Assembly (NCBI RefSeq): GCF_001625195.1
Contig: NC_054390.1
Span: forward strand, 1 to 64,000
Reading direction: 5' to 3'
Length of the DNA stretch: 64,000 nt
Source: Drechmeria coniospora
Taxonomy: Eukaryota; Ascomycota; Sordariomycetes; Hypocreales; Ophiocordycipitaceae
The notes below the pieces were generated by a model. It did not search any database. It had not been told where the DNA came from and saw only the letters and a program-made list of their open reading frames with translations. Of the stretch, positions 32,401 to 43,168 are shown in pieces. A program made the translations under genes and the position numbers. Each line of letters starts with the position of its first letter. Position 1 is the first letter of the stretch.

Positions 32401-33529
32401 CCTCTGTTGTCGTAGGATATCCCGTAGGTGTTCGAATAATAAGAATGCCTGATTTTGTTCCAGTAGGAGAAATTTTTGCTGTTGTTGTAAATGTACCGGT
32501 CCACCCCTCTGTAGTTCTAGAGTAACTGTAGATTGTAGAGTCGATAGGTATCTGAATAATTATACTACCCTGGTTCGTTCCACTAGGTGCAACAGTCTTT
32601 GTCGATGTAACTTTACCGGTCCACTCCTCCGTAATTGTAACGTACTCGATAGGGGTTTGTATTATTACATTTCCTGAATTTGTTCCACTAGGAAGCACTG
32701 TCTTAGTTATTGTGTACGTTCCGGTCCATCCTTCAGTTGTTGTTTGGTACCCGATAGGAGTCTGTATTATTATACTACCCGGATTCGTTCCACTAGGAAG
32801 CACAGTCTTAGTTGTTGTATACGTTCCGGTCCATCCTTCAGTTATTGTTTGATACTCGATAGGAGTCTGTATTATTATACTACCCGGATTCGTTCCACTA
32901 GGAAGCACTGTCTTAGTTGTTGTGTACGTTCCGATCCATCCTTCAGTTGTTGTTTGGTACCCGATAGGAGTCTGTATCATTATACTACCCGGGTTCGTTC
33001 CACTAGGAAGTACAGTCTTGGTTGTTGTATACGTTCCGGTCCATCCTTCAGTTATTGTTTGATACCCGATAGGAGTCTGTATTATTATACTACCCGGATT
33101 CGTTCCACTAGGAAGTATGGTTTTGGTTGTTGTGTACGTTCCGGTCCAACCTTCCGTCTTTGTTTGATATCCAGTTGGTATTTGAATAACAATCTTCCCC
33201 GGGTTTGTTCCGCGAGGTGGAATAGTTCTTGTTGCCGTAACCGTACCGGTCCATTCAACAGTCGTTGTAAGATAATCGGTAAGAGGCTGCTCAGTGCAAC
33301 CTGTATATGTCCTGAGGGCCCTTGTTAGTATCTCGATCTTATTGTGGAAATAGTTAAAGCTAACAATATCTTACCGGGTATGTGTACTGTACAACGTATT
33401 TCCTGAACATATATATTGAACTGGTAAGAACTCGACTAAAGCATTACAATGTTTGCTGTCAACATATAAACTAGAACCAATGCTACAGAGGTAGCATATC
33501 AAAGCTATGTATTGCATAATATAAAGCAT
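19415..33529 (-). CDS. Giant secreted ALS-like adhesin (two exons, 4683 aa)
   Basis: Model: exon 1 33529-33375, intron 33374-33312, exon 2 33311-19415. Without exon 1 the first ATG (32980) would fall inside the repeats; with it the protein begins MLYIMQYIALICYLCSIGSS, a clear signal peptide. Layout: residues about 60-550 are 30-36-residue repeats of the type TPxGYxTTTxxWTGTxTTT, then PSGTNPGxIII, resembling Candida ALS/flocculin repeats. Next come about 85 repeats of 37-39 residues with GPTAGTSTIPPPxGCTTNC, then IIVT (genomic 31770-22290), each with a C-x3-C pair. A second WTG block follows (22270-20480). The C-terminal 350 residues start CSMDDINVSLAASS and form a Gly-rich domain (VGGRGTGAS, GGAGGLATR, VGGGGGGQN). 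No GPI signal is seen. Role in cell-surface adhesion is inferred. Unlike the transposons, it carries no RIP stops. Confidence 0.85.
22290..29030 (-). repeat. 345-bp higher-order repeat in the adhesin
   Basis: Three related 37-39-codon units (TVLPPPGCTTNC + LPALSATTRT; IPPPLGCTTNC + ITGGAVTTT; ILPPPGCTASC + ATATAGATTTT) recur as a block of 115 codons. The marker atccaggaggtggtagg recurs at exactly 345-bp steps (23041, 23386, 23731). About 19-20 blocks are present; 27560-28000 holds shortened blocks. Upstream (29030-31770) the units are more diverged and not in this order. Confidence 0.9.
33312..33374 (-). other. Intron of the giant adhesin
   Basis: 63 bp. The donor is GTAAGA, the branch site TACTAAC (a perfect consensus) lies about 12 nt before the acceptor, and the acceptor is CAG. 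The 2-nt phase at the exon 1 end joins correctly to exon 2 as Arg-Thr-Tyr-Thr-Gly-Cys. Confidence 0.8.
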
Positions 33530-33630
33530 TATTTTATATAAACAATATGGCCGAGCCGCTTCGTTTAGATAATTATTCTGCCATGAAAGTAGGGCTCGAC
33601 CGAAGGACTATTAGGTTTCTATTATAGTTT
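33530..33630 (-). promoter_or_regulatory. Short AT-rich region upstream of the adhesin
   Basis: About 100 bp between the adhesin ATG and an LTR. TTTATATAAAATA lies directly upstream of the ATG, so translation could instead start at the second ATG (33517). The LTR at 33631-33822 lies within the likely promoter. Confidence 0.4.
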
Positions 33631-33822
33631 TGTTGGTTCGGATCTAGGGGAAACTGGTAACAAGAGTTCTCGTTCGATGAATCAATTTGACACGAAGGGT
33701 GGAAAGGGAGGATCCGGTAACGCAAACTACTTATACCCTATTTAGACCTCGTGCGATTACGTAATCCTAATCTGGGTCACTTTGCCTACGCAGTGATATG
33801 CCTTGGTCACTATATACATACA
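33631..33822 (-). mobile_element. Diverged copia-type solo LTR upstream of the adhesin
   Basis: 192 bp that aligns in reverse complement with the 180-bp LTR family (tgtatgtatatagtgacc... through ...agatccgaaccaaca). The flanks agttt/ggttt look like a 5-bp duplication with one transition. Transcription from this LTR would run toward the adhesin, since both are on the minus strand. Confidence 0.75.
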
Positions 33823-36800
33823 GGTTTTGAGTATTCCCTTAAGTAAATAAGAAGATGAAAACGGCAACTTGGCATTAACCTTGTCGTATTGAAGGTTTGG
33901 GTCAGGGCATATTTATGTACTTGGCGTCATGGTTTACGAAGTTGTTTTGGGGCTATAATATTTAGTGTTTGACCAAGCGGCCAATATCTTGCTCGTTCCC
34001 CCACTCTGTCTAGGATTGCTTACCTTCCCGTAGGAGAAAGCTATGAAACTACTTCTTTCTCTCTAGATATACTAGAACATAAATTTTTCACGCCTTGCGA
34101 GCTGTAGGTTTGCTACACGACTTTACCGCACCATCAATTACTATTTTTACCGCCAGTATCTAGATGGCTCGCCGTTGAATCGGCAATATTCCAGGGCGCT
34201 CATTTTACAAGAGCTGGATTGAGCGCGCCGATTGCGACTACCCATCCACTCTGTTACGACGACAATACTTTCCCCTGGCGATAGTGCTTCCGGTCGGCTA
34301 CTGCCCTGCCTACGTCGCAATGCCTTTTGCCTCCCGCTGCCTCGTCCAGGGGGTTCGTAAAGGACAACTCCCGACGGCAGCCTACGCATACCAGGGTCAA
34401 GCATAGTGGTCCATTACGGCGAGGCTACTGCTGTGGCTCGCCGGGATGCGCATCAGGCCGCGGACTTAGGTTCGATGCGACGGCCGCGGAATTTGGGGTT
34501 CGATGCGACGGCAGCAAGGGTCCAGGCGTCCGTGGCCCCCACACTGGTAGGCGTAAATATAAACACCATTTCCGACCGACTACCCGGTCTTGCATCGTAT
34601 GTCTTCCTAAGGTGCAGGGCGAGGGACGAGTACCAGTAGTACGGCTCCTACCAAGGCCGGCTCTATCGGCATCCTCGGGATGCTCGCCCTTGGCGCCTGG
34701 GCCATTAAAGCAGCGTCGACGATGTAGGGTGGAGGGACCGAGTGAACGTCCAGGAGGGGCGAGTCGTAAGGCGAGGTCGGAACGGTAGCTTCCTTAACCG
34801 GGCGGCTTGGCGATGGAGAGTCTGCAGCCTTTGGAATAAGTCATACTCACCAAGGTAATGCTAGGAAGGGTGCACTCGCACTTGTCAGAAGCTTAGCCGT
34901 TCTATTGAGTGAATTCACTCTAGTTACGGAGTATACTTTGGTAGTATTGCACTAAAAGTAGTGTGGTGGATAATACATAACCAGTCACATCGATTAACCT
35001 ACCTTGCCCCGACCTAACGTTAGGAGGAACAAGGAAAGTCAGAGGCAATAAACCAAGATTCAACGTTAGGAGGAACAAGGGAAGGCAGAGGCAATACCCC
35101 GTAGTAGGTGCACTAGTCGGCACGTACGGAGTAGTCCTAGTGCATTGTTATAGTGCATTGTACGGAGCTCATCTACAGAGTACTTGCACACCTACGGAGT
35201 ACAGTACAAGTACTTAGGCGTGGGTGAAATGTACATGTACTTACATGTACATGGAAAGACGCGAACATACCGAGGACCTTCCCGGTCCAGGCAAGTAGCT
35301 ACCAAGTACCTCCATTCCCATATTACATCATCGACGGGCCCAGTGCCGACTCAGAACGGTGGAAGCTGCCAGGTTTACCAAGATTCAACGTTAGGAGGAA
35401 CAAAGGCAGAGGCAATAAACCAAGATTCAACCTATGCATTCTACTCCTTTTTATCTCCCATCTGTTCGACAGTCCCGGAAGAAGTATTGGTGTCATTTAC
35501 ACTAACTGCACCATACTATTACTATACTTCTGACATTTCCGGCTCCAATACAGAGTATTTGACCAAACGGCCAATACTTTGCACGCTCCCCCACCCTCTC
35601 AACTGCTAGTAATAGCTTGCAGGATCTCGATTAACGGTCCGATTAATGGACTCGTGTGGCCGACTGAGTACTACCTTGCGCAAGTCGTACGATAGCAGTA
35701 TATTGGCTGACAGCAGTACTGCCGCCCGTCGTCCAAGCCATGGCACAAAGAAATTGCATTAGAAGTGCAATTTGTCCACTCGATATTATACCACTTGTAC
35801 TAGCAGCACAGTAGTGGCATATTGGCCGGCAGTATTGTTGCGGCCAGATACTGTAGGTAGCAGCACACGTAGGATCATTTCCTATTTTGGGTAGTCTTAC
35901 TACTAGGATAGATGCTAGTATTTCAATAGCATCCCCTATATATACTTCCAACTAGTTGCCGGAAGGTAGGCTATTTAACTTTGTTTTGTAGGTACGGTTG
36001 TATAAGGTGGATCAAATCCTCTCTTGATCGGTTGAACCTACATTGGTAGCTCGAGTATGGCTGCAACCTTATCCAAGTACTTGCCTTGCGTTACTTCCAT
36101 CCAACACTAGAAATAGCGTACGGTGACGCACTCGTGCAGTACTGTGGTATTGATCTTGCTATTTTACTCGGTGAGTAATACCTACTAGCTGTAGTAGCGC
36201 CGTATTCGCCAAGAGCTGCGGCACATGCTTGCTGTTGCATTGTTGCTTGCGAGTTACCCCAGTACATTTTCTCCTCCTTTGTTTTTGGCGATGAATATTC
36301 ATTATAGTATAAATTACAATGAGAGGAGCAGCCACAATACTACAAATTACAATGAGAAGAGCAGCGTTTTGGGAGAAATGAGCGATTGTGCAGAAAAAAG
36401 GCTTACAGACCAAATTAATAAATGATGTAAACTTGTACAGGGTACGGAGTAATTACGAACTAGGAATATTCTTAGTTTGTGCACTATTATTATGGCCAAT
36501 CGTTAGCCTTGCACTACCCGTACTGCACAGCACGGTACCATTAAAGTTCATTGCCAAAATGTGGACAATACGCTAGATCTGTCTCTTGTAACGCCGGCAA
36601 GGTCTAATTTCCCCTACTCCGTACAAACGGCGGTATTATTCCCATTGCAGTTCGGCTTGTAGTACAGTATGTATATCCATACAGGCCAGCGAGACAAAGT
36701 TCAAGTTAGTGGCGTGCAGAATTGTAAAGAGTATATTGCATCTCGGATATTTGGGAATATACCTACTAATGCGGCTACCTCATCTCTTATTAACAGTGGA

Positions 36801-36930
36801 TGCCCCTGCATTTAATATTCCACGACCTGCAATATGTAAACTGTACTAGCTTTCGCAGTACGAGAAACCGTAATGCATTCATTTACACATCATGCATTAA
36901 CCGTCATGATCCCACCACGCCAGCGCGCCC
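33823..36930. other. Transposon-graveyard-like region, no gene supported
   Basis: Short open frames occur on both strands but none has a recognisable domain. A GC-rich patch (34150-34800) contrasts with AT-rich flanks. aagattcaacgttaggagg plus neighbours recur near 35050 and 35388. aaattacaatgagaggagcag is duplicated at 36310-36365. A segment with tttgaccaagcggccaat recurs near 33970 and 35560. Probably nested, decayed repeats. Confidence 0.5.
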
Positions 36931-37089
36931 GAGTTAAATTTTAGGTCGGGATTTTTGAGAACCTGCCATAAAGGGACCCGAAACATTGTCAAGCGTTAAA
37001 CGTGATCGCCCCGGTGCTGTGATTGAGCTGCAGAGGCGTCGGCCCCGGCTTACGAGCGCATGCTGTGCCCTAATCGTCTCCCGATCGTT

Positions 37090-37180
37090 AGATTCATAGC
37101 CGCCGGATGCGCCACAAAAGCTGATGCCAATTGCTGATGCCAATTGCTGATGCCAATTGCTGATGCCAATTGCTAATGCC
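37090..37180. repeat. 13-bp tandem repeat (tgatgccaattgc)
   Basis: Four to five units of tgatgccaattgc, ending in attgctgttgcttagctac. That is the same junction sequence that borders the large satellite at 6035-6055. Inference: this is the counterpart of the satellite in the second copy of the helicase upstream region. Confidence 0.8.
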
Positions 37181-37800
37181 GATTGCTGTTGCTTAGCTAC
37201 CTACGTACTTAAGTACCTACTTGTACTTTAGCCTTTTTTGTATTGCATTAAACCAAGGCAATTGAAGTAATCCAATTGACCCAAGTACGTATAGATTGAT
37301 TGAGTACTACTGTACTTACTCTACAGTAGTCTACTCCGTACTATTGGTCTGGCCTAAGCTACCTTAATGGATATGTTGTTTTTGAGCCCCACCCCCAAAC
37401 CTACCAATACATACAACAAACCTACCAATACATATACCGCTACCCCCCCGCACCCCCCCTACCCACCCAACCATTGTTGTACCAAAATTCCCGACAAGAA
37501 AAGTTTTACTGTTGGGGATTATTTACCCGCGCTCTAGGCACCTCTACGGCCAATGCAATGTCATATTCGTCAAACGATTTTTTCGCCCGTACGCTTGTAT
37601 TTTTCCCAACCCGCCCGACCGCATATTGGTGGATCTTTTTCCCTGCACCTTTTGACTCGACGATCCCGACTACAAGTGCCTTTTCGCGCGCGCACCCCGC
37701 CAAATGGTACCCGCCCCGCTCCGCCCGCACTAACACGCCTAGAGTTTCCTTCTTGACTCAAAAAGCCGCGCTACATGAAATTGTGGCGCTCCTATTCCCC
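37181..37800 (-). repeat. Second copy of the helicase upstream region
   Basis: Aligns with 6035-6606. Compared with that copy, many CG/CA-context positions show C-to-T or G-to-A (for example ccgatgcgacgtgatattcgcc versus ccaatgcaatgtcatattcg), as expected for RIP of duplicated DNA. No helicase coding sequence follows on the minus strand. Confidence 0.75.
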
Positions 37801-38904
37801 TAAAAGCGTACTATATTACCGATTTTGCCTAACGACTTGCTACTCCTTAACATTATATGGCCGTATTCCTTGGTAGTTAACTCCTTTTGTTAAAGGCCAA
37901 TTGGCAGGATCTGCTAGTACGATATACCATGGGCAGGTGAAGCTGTAAGTTTGGACTAGTTATGTAGATCATTACGCTAAAAATTTTGTACCGGCAAAAT
38001 TGCCCTTCGGACAAAATCCGAAGGCTTTTTTGGCCGCCCTAGTACTGCGGCTTCCTAGCAATCTGTCCTTCGTTGGCTACGGTGGCCAGCCGGATGCTTC
38101 GGAGCTTGTAGGCCGCTCTAGTCCATTTGTGTTTTGGCGACTGACGTAACTCGGGATGCCCGGGGCTTTTGCTCCGAAAGCTTGGATCAAGGACTAAAAC
38201 TTAGTTGCGCGGGCCTGATGGATGCGGGGGGTTGGTTAGTAGGATTAGCGCTTTGATCTGCAAACTGTTACGGGGCGGCGCTGCTACAACAGGGGCCGCA
38301 CGTATTTGTGATATTCAACGATCCATGTCTCCTCCATTAACATACAAATACCGACTGTGTTCTTATACTCTTGTGCGACCTGGCGCACGTGACTTAGCGG
38401 CATCGCACGTGACTTGGCGGCATCGCACGTGACTTGGCGATATCGCACGTGATGGTGCCTCCTTGCTCCCATAGGGGGTCGCCTGTATTATCGCTGCGAG
38501 CCGTTGCTTGGGCAGCGCCCAAGTGAGCATACGGGGTGTAACCCCTAACACAAACTACCCTAACAGATTATGGAAACCTATAAACTCCTTCTACTCGGTG
38601 GGATTTTGCAGGACAATTGAATAGGTGATTCCTTCCACCGGATTTGAATCCTTTAAAACCCGATTTTCCGACGGTGACTTGGGGCTTTTGCTCTGAAAGC
38701 TTGGATCAAGTACTAAAACTTAGTTGCGCGGGAAATGCGGACGGAAATGGATTTGGTCGTTGTGTTGGGCGAGAAATAAATGGAAGAGTACTCATAATTA
38801 TACGAACGTTTCCTTTATTCATACGATTTTTTGCCTAGCGCCCCACAACGCTCCGCTATCAAATTTTAGTGCCCATGCAGTACAACAAGATACATACGAG
38901 TTAC
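37801..38904. other. Repeat-bearing spacer without supported gene
   Basis: Contains an 8-bp-stem hairpin followed by T6 (38004-38031), a 52-bp direct repeat pair (38162-38213 and 38681-38732, three mismatches or so), and four 20-bp units with CACGTGA (38386-38452). No recognisable coding sequence. Confidence 0.6.
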
Positions 38905-39355
38905 AGCACTAGCAGTCACAGCAGCGGCCCGGCTGGTCACAGCTCTGGCAGTCACAGCAGTCCCGGCAGTTACAGCAGTGGCCCGGCTGGTCACAACGGC
39001 CCCGGCAGTCACAGCGGTCCCGGCAGTCACAGCAGTGGCCCGGCTGGTCACAACGGTCCCAACAGTCACAGCGGTCCCGGCAGTCACAGCAGTCCTAGCA
39101 GTCACAACAGCGACCCGGCTAGTCACAGCGGTCCCGACAGTCACAGCGGCGGCCCGGCCGCACAACTGCCCCCGGCAGTCACAGCAGTCCCGGCAGTCAC
39201 AGCAGCGGCTCGGCTAGTCACAACGGCCGCGGCAGTCACAGCGGTCCCGGCAGTCACAGCAGCGGCCCTGCCAGTCACAACGGTCCCGGCAGATAAAACA
39301 GCGGCCCGGCTAGTCACAACGGCCCCGGCAGTTACAGCAGCGGCCCGGCTAGGGG
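38905..39355. repeat. GC-rich minisatellite (cagtcacagcagcggcccgg)
   Basis: About 450 bp of 9/12-bp-based units (ggtcccggcagtcacagcag, cggcccggctggtcacaacg). It is open in several frames on both strands, so apparent Ser/Gly/His- or Val/Thr/Ala-rich proteins are artefacts unless expressed. It ends exactly where the copia remnant begins. Confidence 0.88.
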
Positions 39356-39963
39356 ATCTTAATCTTACAGTATCATATATTAAAGATGTTTTTCTTTGCG
39401 GATGGATCATTTGCCAATAATAAAGACCTGACCTCCCAGATTGGCTATATTATTGTACTAGCTAACGAAACGGAACATACAGACGAGCAGTTCAAAATAC
39501 AGGGTAACATTATTCATTGGTTATCTACTAAGTGTAAGCGAGTTACCAGAAGTGTACTTGCTTCCGAGATATACGGTATGTATCTGCATTGGATTAAGGC
39601 TATGTATTAACCCAAACAGTCAATACAATTGCCAGCCGACTACAGATAACCAATATCCCCCTTATTATGTGTACGGATTCGTATTCGCTATACGAATGCC
39701 TAGTTAAACTAGGATCAACAACCGAGAAGCGATTAATGATTGACATTATGGCGATACGATAGAGTTATGGGCGACGAGAAATATCTAAATCCGTTGGATA
39801 AAAGGAGGTAATAACCCAGCCGATGCAATGACAAAGGTCCAGCCCAATAAGGTACTGGAACGGCTAGTATCTACGAATTAGATTGATATACGCATCGAAG
39901 GTTGGGTTTACAGGGAGTAAAGGATTAAGTAGGATTTTTATCGGCAATTTAAAGAGCTGCCTG
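39356..39963 (+). pseudogene. Ty1/copia RNase H remnant
   Basis: The plus strand reads FFADGSFANNKDLTSQIGY and KCKRVTRSVLASEIYGM, the hallmark of fungal copia RNase H. After a stop it continues with NPADAMTK and VLERLVST-like C-terminal residues. Frameshift near 39390 and several stops; RT and integrase are missing. Directly followed by the LTR at 39964, so this is the 3' end of a 5'-truncated element. Confidence 0.87.
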
Positions 39964-40142
39964 TGTGTGTTCTATGTATATAGTAACCAAGAGTAGACTA
40001 GGATAACGTAATCGTGCTCCATACGATTACGGAGAGGATAAAAGTAGCCGCTCAGGGGCAGCCTCTTTTCCCTCCTTTCGTACCAAATTGAATCCATTGA
40101 AAGAGATCTCTTGTTACCAGTTTCCCCACAACCGAACCAACA
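39964..40142 (+). mobile_element. 3' LTR of the truncated copia element
   Basis: 179 bp, same family as 19009-19188 (tgtgtgttctatgtatatag... through ...ccgaaccaaca), located just after copia RNase H. This links the 180-bp LTR family to Ty1/copia. Confidence 0.87.
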
Positions 40143-40238
40143 ATACTATTGGAATATTTTGTGGATGCATGGGTACCCGTACAGACCTTGCATGCGCAGG
40201 TACCCGTGCGCCTATTGGATCCCATTGCGACTAACAGG

Positions 40239-40349
40239 GAGGGATAAGTGGGATGCATTAGCGCAACGTCTTTTCTCCTCCCTTCATACTAAATTTGAAT
40301 CATTCAAGGAGATCTCTTATTACCAGTTTCCCCCAGATCCGAACCAACA
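40239..40349 (+). mobile_element. Diverged copia LTR fragment
   Basis: Matches the 3' two-thirds of the LTR family with more mismatches (ctcctcccttcatactaaat, gatccgaaccaaca). It ends where the GLEYA pseudogene's decayed 3' end begins. Confidence 0.7.
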
Positions 40350-43061
40350 ATACCCTTCGCATACTGAATCAACTACAAAGGAGCGGATAAGCGCGGCCAG
40401 TAAAATCATCAGGCGTAGAGGCACTAGGTATAATGACAGGTTGGCCAGGTAGTGAAACGGTAAACCAGTTACCAAACGGTCCGCCCCACCCCACTAACCG
40501 TAAACAAAGTGGAAGGGGTAGGCAAATCCGGCCGCCAAGTAATACTTAGAAATACATTTATTCGGGTCGAAAGCGTAAGCTGATATAAGTGGTATCGAAG
40601 CCGAATTAACAACACCTGTATTACAACCGAACGCATTCCCATCGCCAAGGAAGAAGAAACCCCCGTTATCAGCCTGACTACAGAACGTATATATCCCGGT
40701 CGTCGGTGGTACATACTAGCCTTGATTAACTAATGAAAAGTTATTGGTATTTACTGCAGGATTAAATGATAGTGCTACCATATGAAACGATAACCTGTAA
40801 GTAAGCTGTTCTGCTATTGGAGTTTGATAAAGATAGTTATTAGGACCGCGTCCAGTAATCGAACCAAGACCAGAAGAATTAGGTTCATTTGGATAGTAGT
40901 ATGACTTAAATCCAGATGGTAAGCTAGGTGCACAAGAAGGCTGTAAGGTAGCAAGTACACACGCCCCCGTAGGAAATTCCGTAACGATAACACTAGTGGT
41001 ACAGGGGTGAGTGCAGCCTATTGGTGGTGTAACTGTTTGTATGCCGACTATGCTTCCAGGTACTGTTGTTGTAACTATCTTATTGGGAATACAGAGGAGC
41101 GGATAAGCACGGCCAGTAAAATCATCAGGGTTAGAGGCACTAGGTAAAATAACAGGTTGGCCTGGTAGTGAAACGGTAAACCAATTGGCAAACGGTCCTC
41201 CCCATTGGCCGTAAACGAAGCAAAACGGGTAGGCAAAACCGGCCTCCAAGTATTTGGAAACAAATTTATTCGGGTCGAAAGCGTAAGCTGCTATAAGTAG
41301 TATCGAAACCGAATCGATAAAACCTGTATTACAATCGAACGCGTTTCCATCGCCAAGGAAAAAGAATCCCCCGTTATCAGCCTGATTACAGAACGTATAT
41401 GTTCCAGTTATTGGTGGTACATAATAGCCTTGATTAACTAATAAAAAGTTATTTGTATTTACTGCAGGATTAAATGATGGTGCCACTATATAAAACGACA
41501 TCCTGTTAGTAAGCTGTTCTGCTATTAGAGTTTGATTAAGATAGCTATTAGGGCCGCGTCCAGTAATCGAACCGAGACCAGAAGAATTAGGTTCATTTGG
41601 ATAGTTGTATGACTTAATTCCAGATAGTGAGCTAGGTGCACAAGAAGGCTGCAAGGTAGCAAGCACACAAGCCCCGGTAGGAACACTAAGAGTAAATGAT
41701 GGAATAACGATAATAACAGTGCCGGTAGAGGCAGTTCCGCTAGGTGGTAGAGTCCTAATTGAAGTTTGGGTTCCTGTACCGATACTGGTCAATATAGTGT
41801 ATGGTCCAGTAAATATGGATAATGGAATAACGATAATGATAGTACCAGTAGAGTTAGTAACGCTCGGTGATAGGGTGGTAATTGACGTCTGGGTTCCTGT
41901 ACCGGTACTTGTAGTGGTAGTATATGGTCCAGTAAATGTGGATGATAGAACAACGATAATGACAGTACCAGTAGAGTCAGTACCACTCGGTGACAGTGTT
42001 GTGATTGACGTCTGTGTTCCTGTGCCAGTACTTGTAGTGGTAGTATATGGTCCAGTGAATGTAGAAGATAGAACAACGATAATGACAGTACCAGTAGAGT
42101 CAGTACCACTCGGTAACAGTATCGTGATTAACGCCTGGGTTCCTGTGCCGGTACTTGTAGTGGTAGTATATAGTCCAGTAAATGTAGATGATGGAATAAC
42201 GATAATGACAGTACCAGTAGAGTCGGTACCACTCGGTAGTAGGGTCGTGATTGACGTTTGGGTTCCTGTACCGGTACTTGTAGTGGTAGTATACGGTCCA
42301 GTAAATGTGGATGATGGAACAACGATAATAACAGTACCAGTAGAGTCAGTGCTACTTGGTAGCAGGGTCGTAGTTAACGTCTGGGTACCTGTCCCGGTAC
42401 TGGTCATTGTAATATACGGTCCAGGAAATGTGGATGTAGGGCCAACGGTAACAATAATTCTTGTAGGGCAGTTACCAATACATCCAGTGGATGGTAAAAT
42501 AGTACTAATTCCCGATTTCGGTCCCGTAGTAGATTCTGTAATAACACCTGTTGTACTAATAGTTATAATAAGCCTCGTAGGACAGTTTCCAATACATCCA
42601 GCTGAGGGCGGTACCGTACTTGTGCCAGCTGTTGTCCGTAGGTAGTTTCAAGAATAAGACTACTAGTACCGACGGTTACAATCATTCTTGTAGGGCAGTT
42701 GCCGATACATCCAGAAGATGGCGGAATTGTACTACTCCCGGGCGTTAGTCCATAAGTAGATTCTGTAATCGCATCTGTAGTACTGACGGAAAATAGTACC
42801 CTAGTAGGACAATGTCCAATGCATCCTAGAGAAGGGAGTATTGTGTGTTGTATGTACATAGTGGCCAATAGTAGACTAGGATCACGTGATCGTGTGGGGC
42901 ACGATTACAGAGAGGATAAAAGTGGCCGCTTAGGGGCAGCCTCTTTTCCCTCCTTTCGTACCAAATTGAATCCATTGAAAGAGATCTCTTGTTACCAGTT
43001 TCCCCCAGAACCGAACCAACAAGTATTGTACTAGTCCCAGCCGTCGGTCCATAGGTTGATT
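40350..43061 (-). pseudogene. GLEYA-domain adhesin, disrupted
   Basis: Minus-strand order: Thr/Cys repeats (GTSTIPPSxGCIGNCPTR), 34-codon Thr/Ser repeats (STFTGPYTTTTSTGTGTQTS, then TVIIV), a GLEYA domain (41690-41040; YYVPPITGTYTFCNQADNGG, FFFLGDGNAFDC, WFTVSLPGQPVILP), a linker, and a second GLEYA copy (40985-40395). Breaks: a solo LTR at 42842-43021; a 1-nt deletion near 42640; TAG at 40716 where the first copy has Tyr; a further TAG (Gln in copy one) and frameshift near 40500. The 5' end is cut by another LTR at 43063. Known: GLEYA domains are lectin-like binding modules of fungal cell-wall adhesins. Probably dead, although the frame 40716-42407 is still long. Confidence 0.85.
42842..43021 (+). 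mobile_element. Copia-family solo LTR inserted in the GLEYA gene
   Basis: Complete 180-bp copy flanked by the 5-bp target duplication AGTAT (42837-42841 and 43022-43026). The adhesin repeat reading continues on both sides once it is removed. Confidence 0.93.
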
Positions 43062-43062
43062 C

Positions 43063-43168
43063 GGAGAGGCTACCCCTAAGCGGCTACTTTTATCCTCTGC
43101 ATAATCCGTATGGAGCACGATTACATAATCCTAGTCTACTCTTGGTCACTATATACATAGAACACACA
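43063..43168 (-). mobile_element. Truncated copia-family LTR between the two adhesin pseudogenes
   Basis: Reverse-complement match to the first 105 or so bp of the LTR (tgtgtgttctatgtatatag read on the minus strand). It joins the GLEYA fragment on the left to the Thr-rich gene on the right. Confidence 0.87.

Noticed and set aside
32980..32982. ATG at 32980 as the adhesin start
   Set aside because: The repeat frame extends 330 bp upstream of it, and a spliced first exon with a signal peptide fits better.
38004..38031. Rho-independent terminator
   Set aside because: Such terminators do not operate on fungal pol II genes and no gene precedes it. Kept only as a low-interest hairpin.
38630..38660. 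tRNA-like B-box (ggatttgaatcc)
   Set aside because: No matching A-box, acceptor stem or anticodon arm could be arranged around it.
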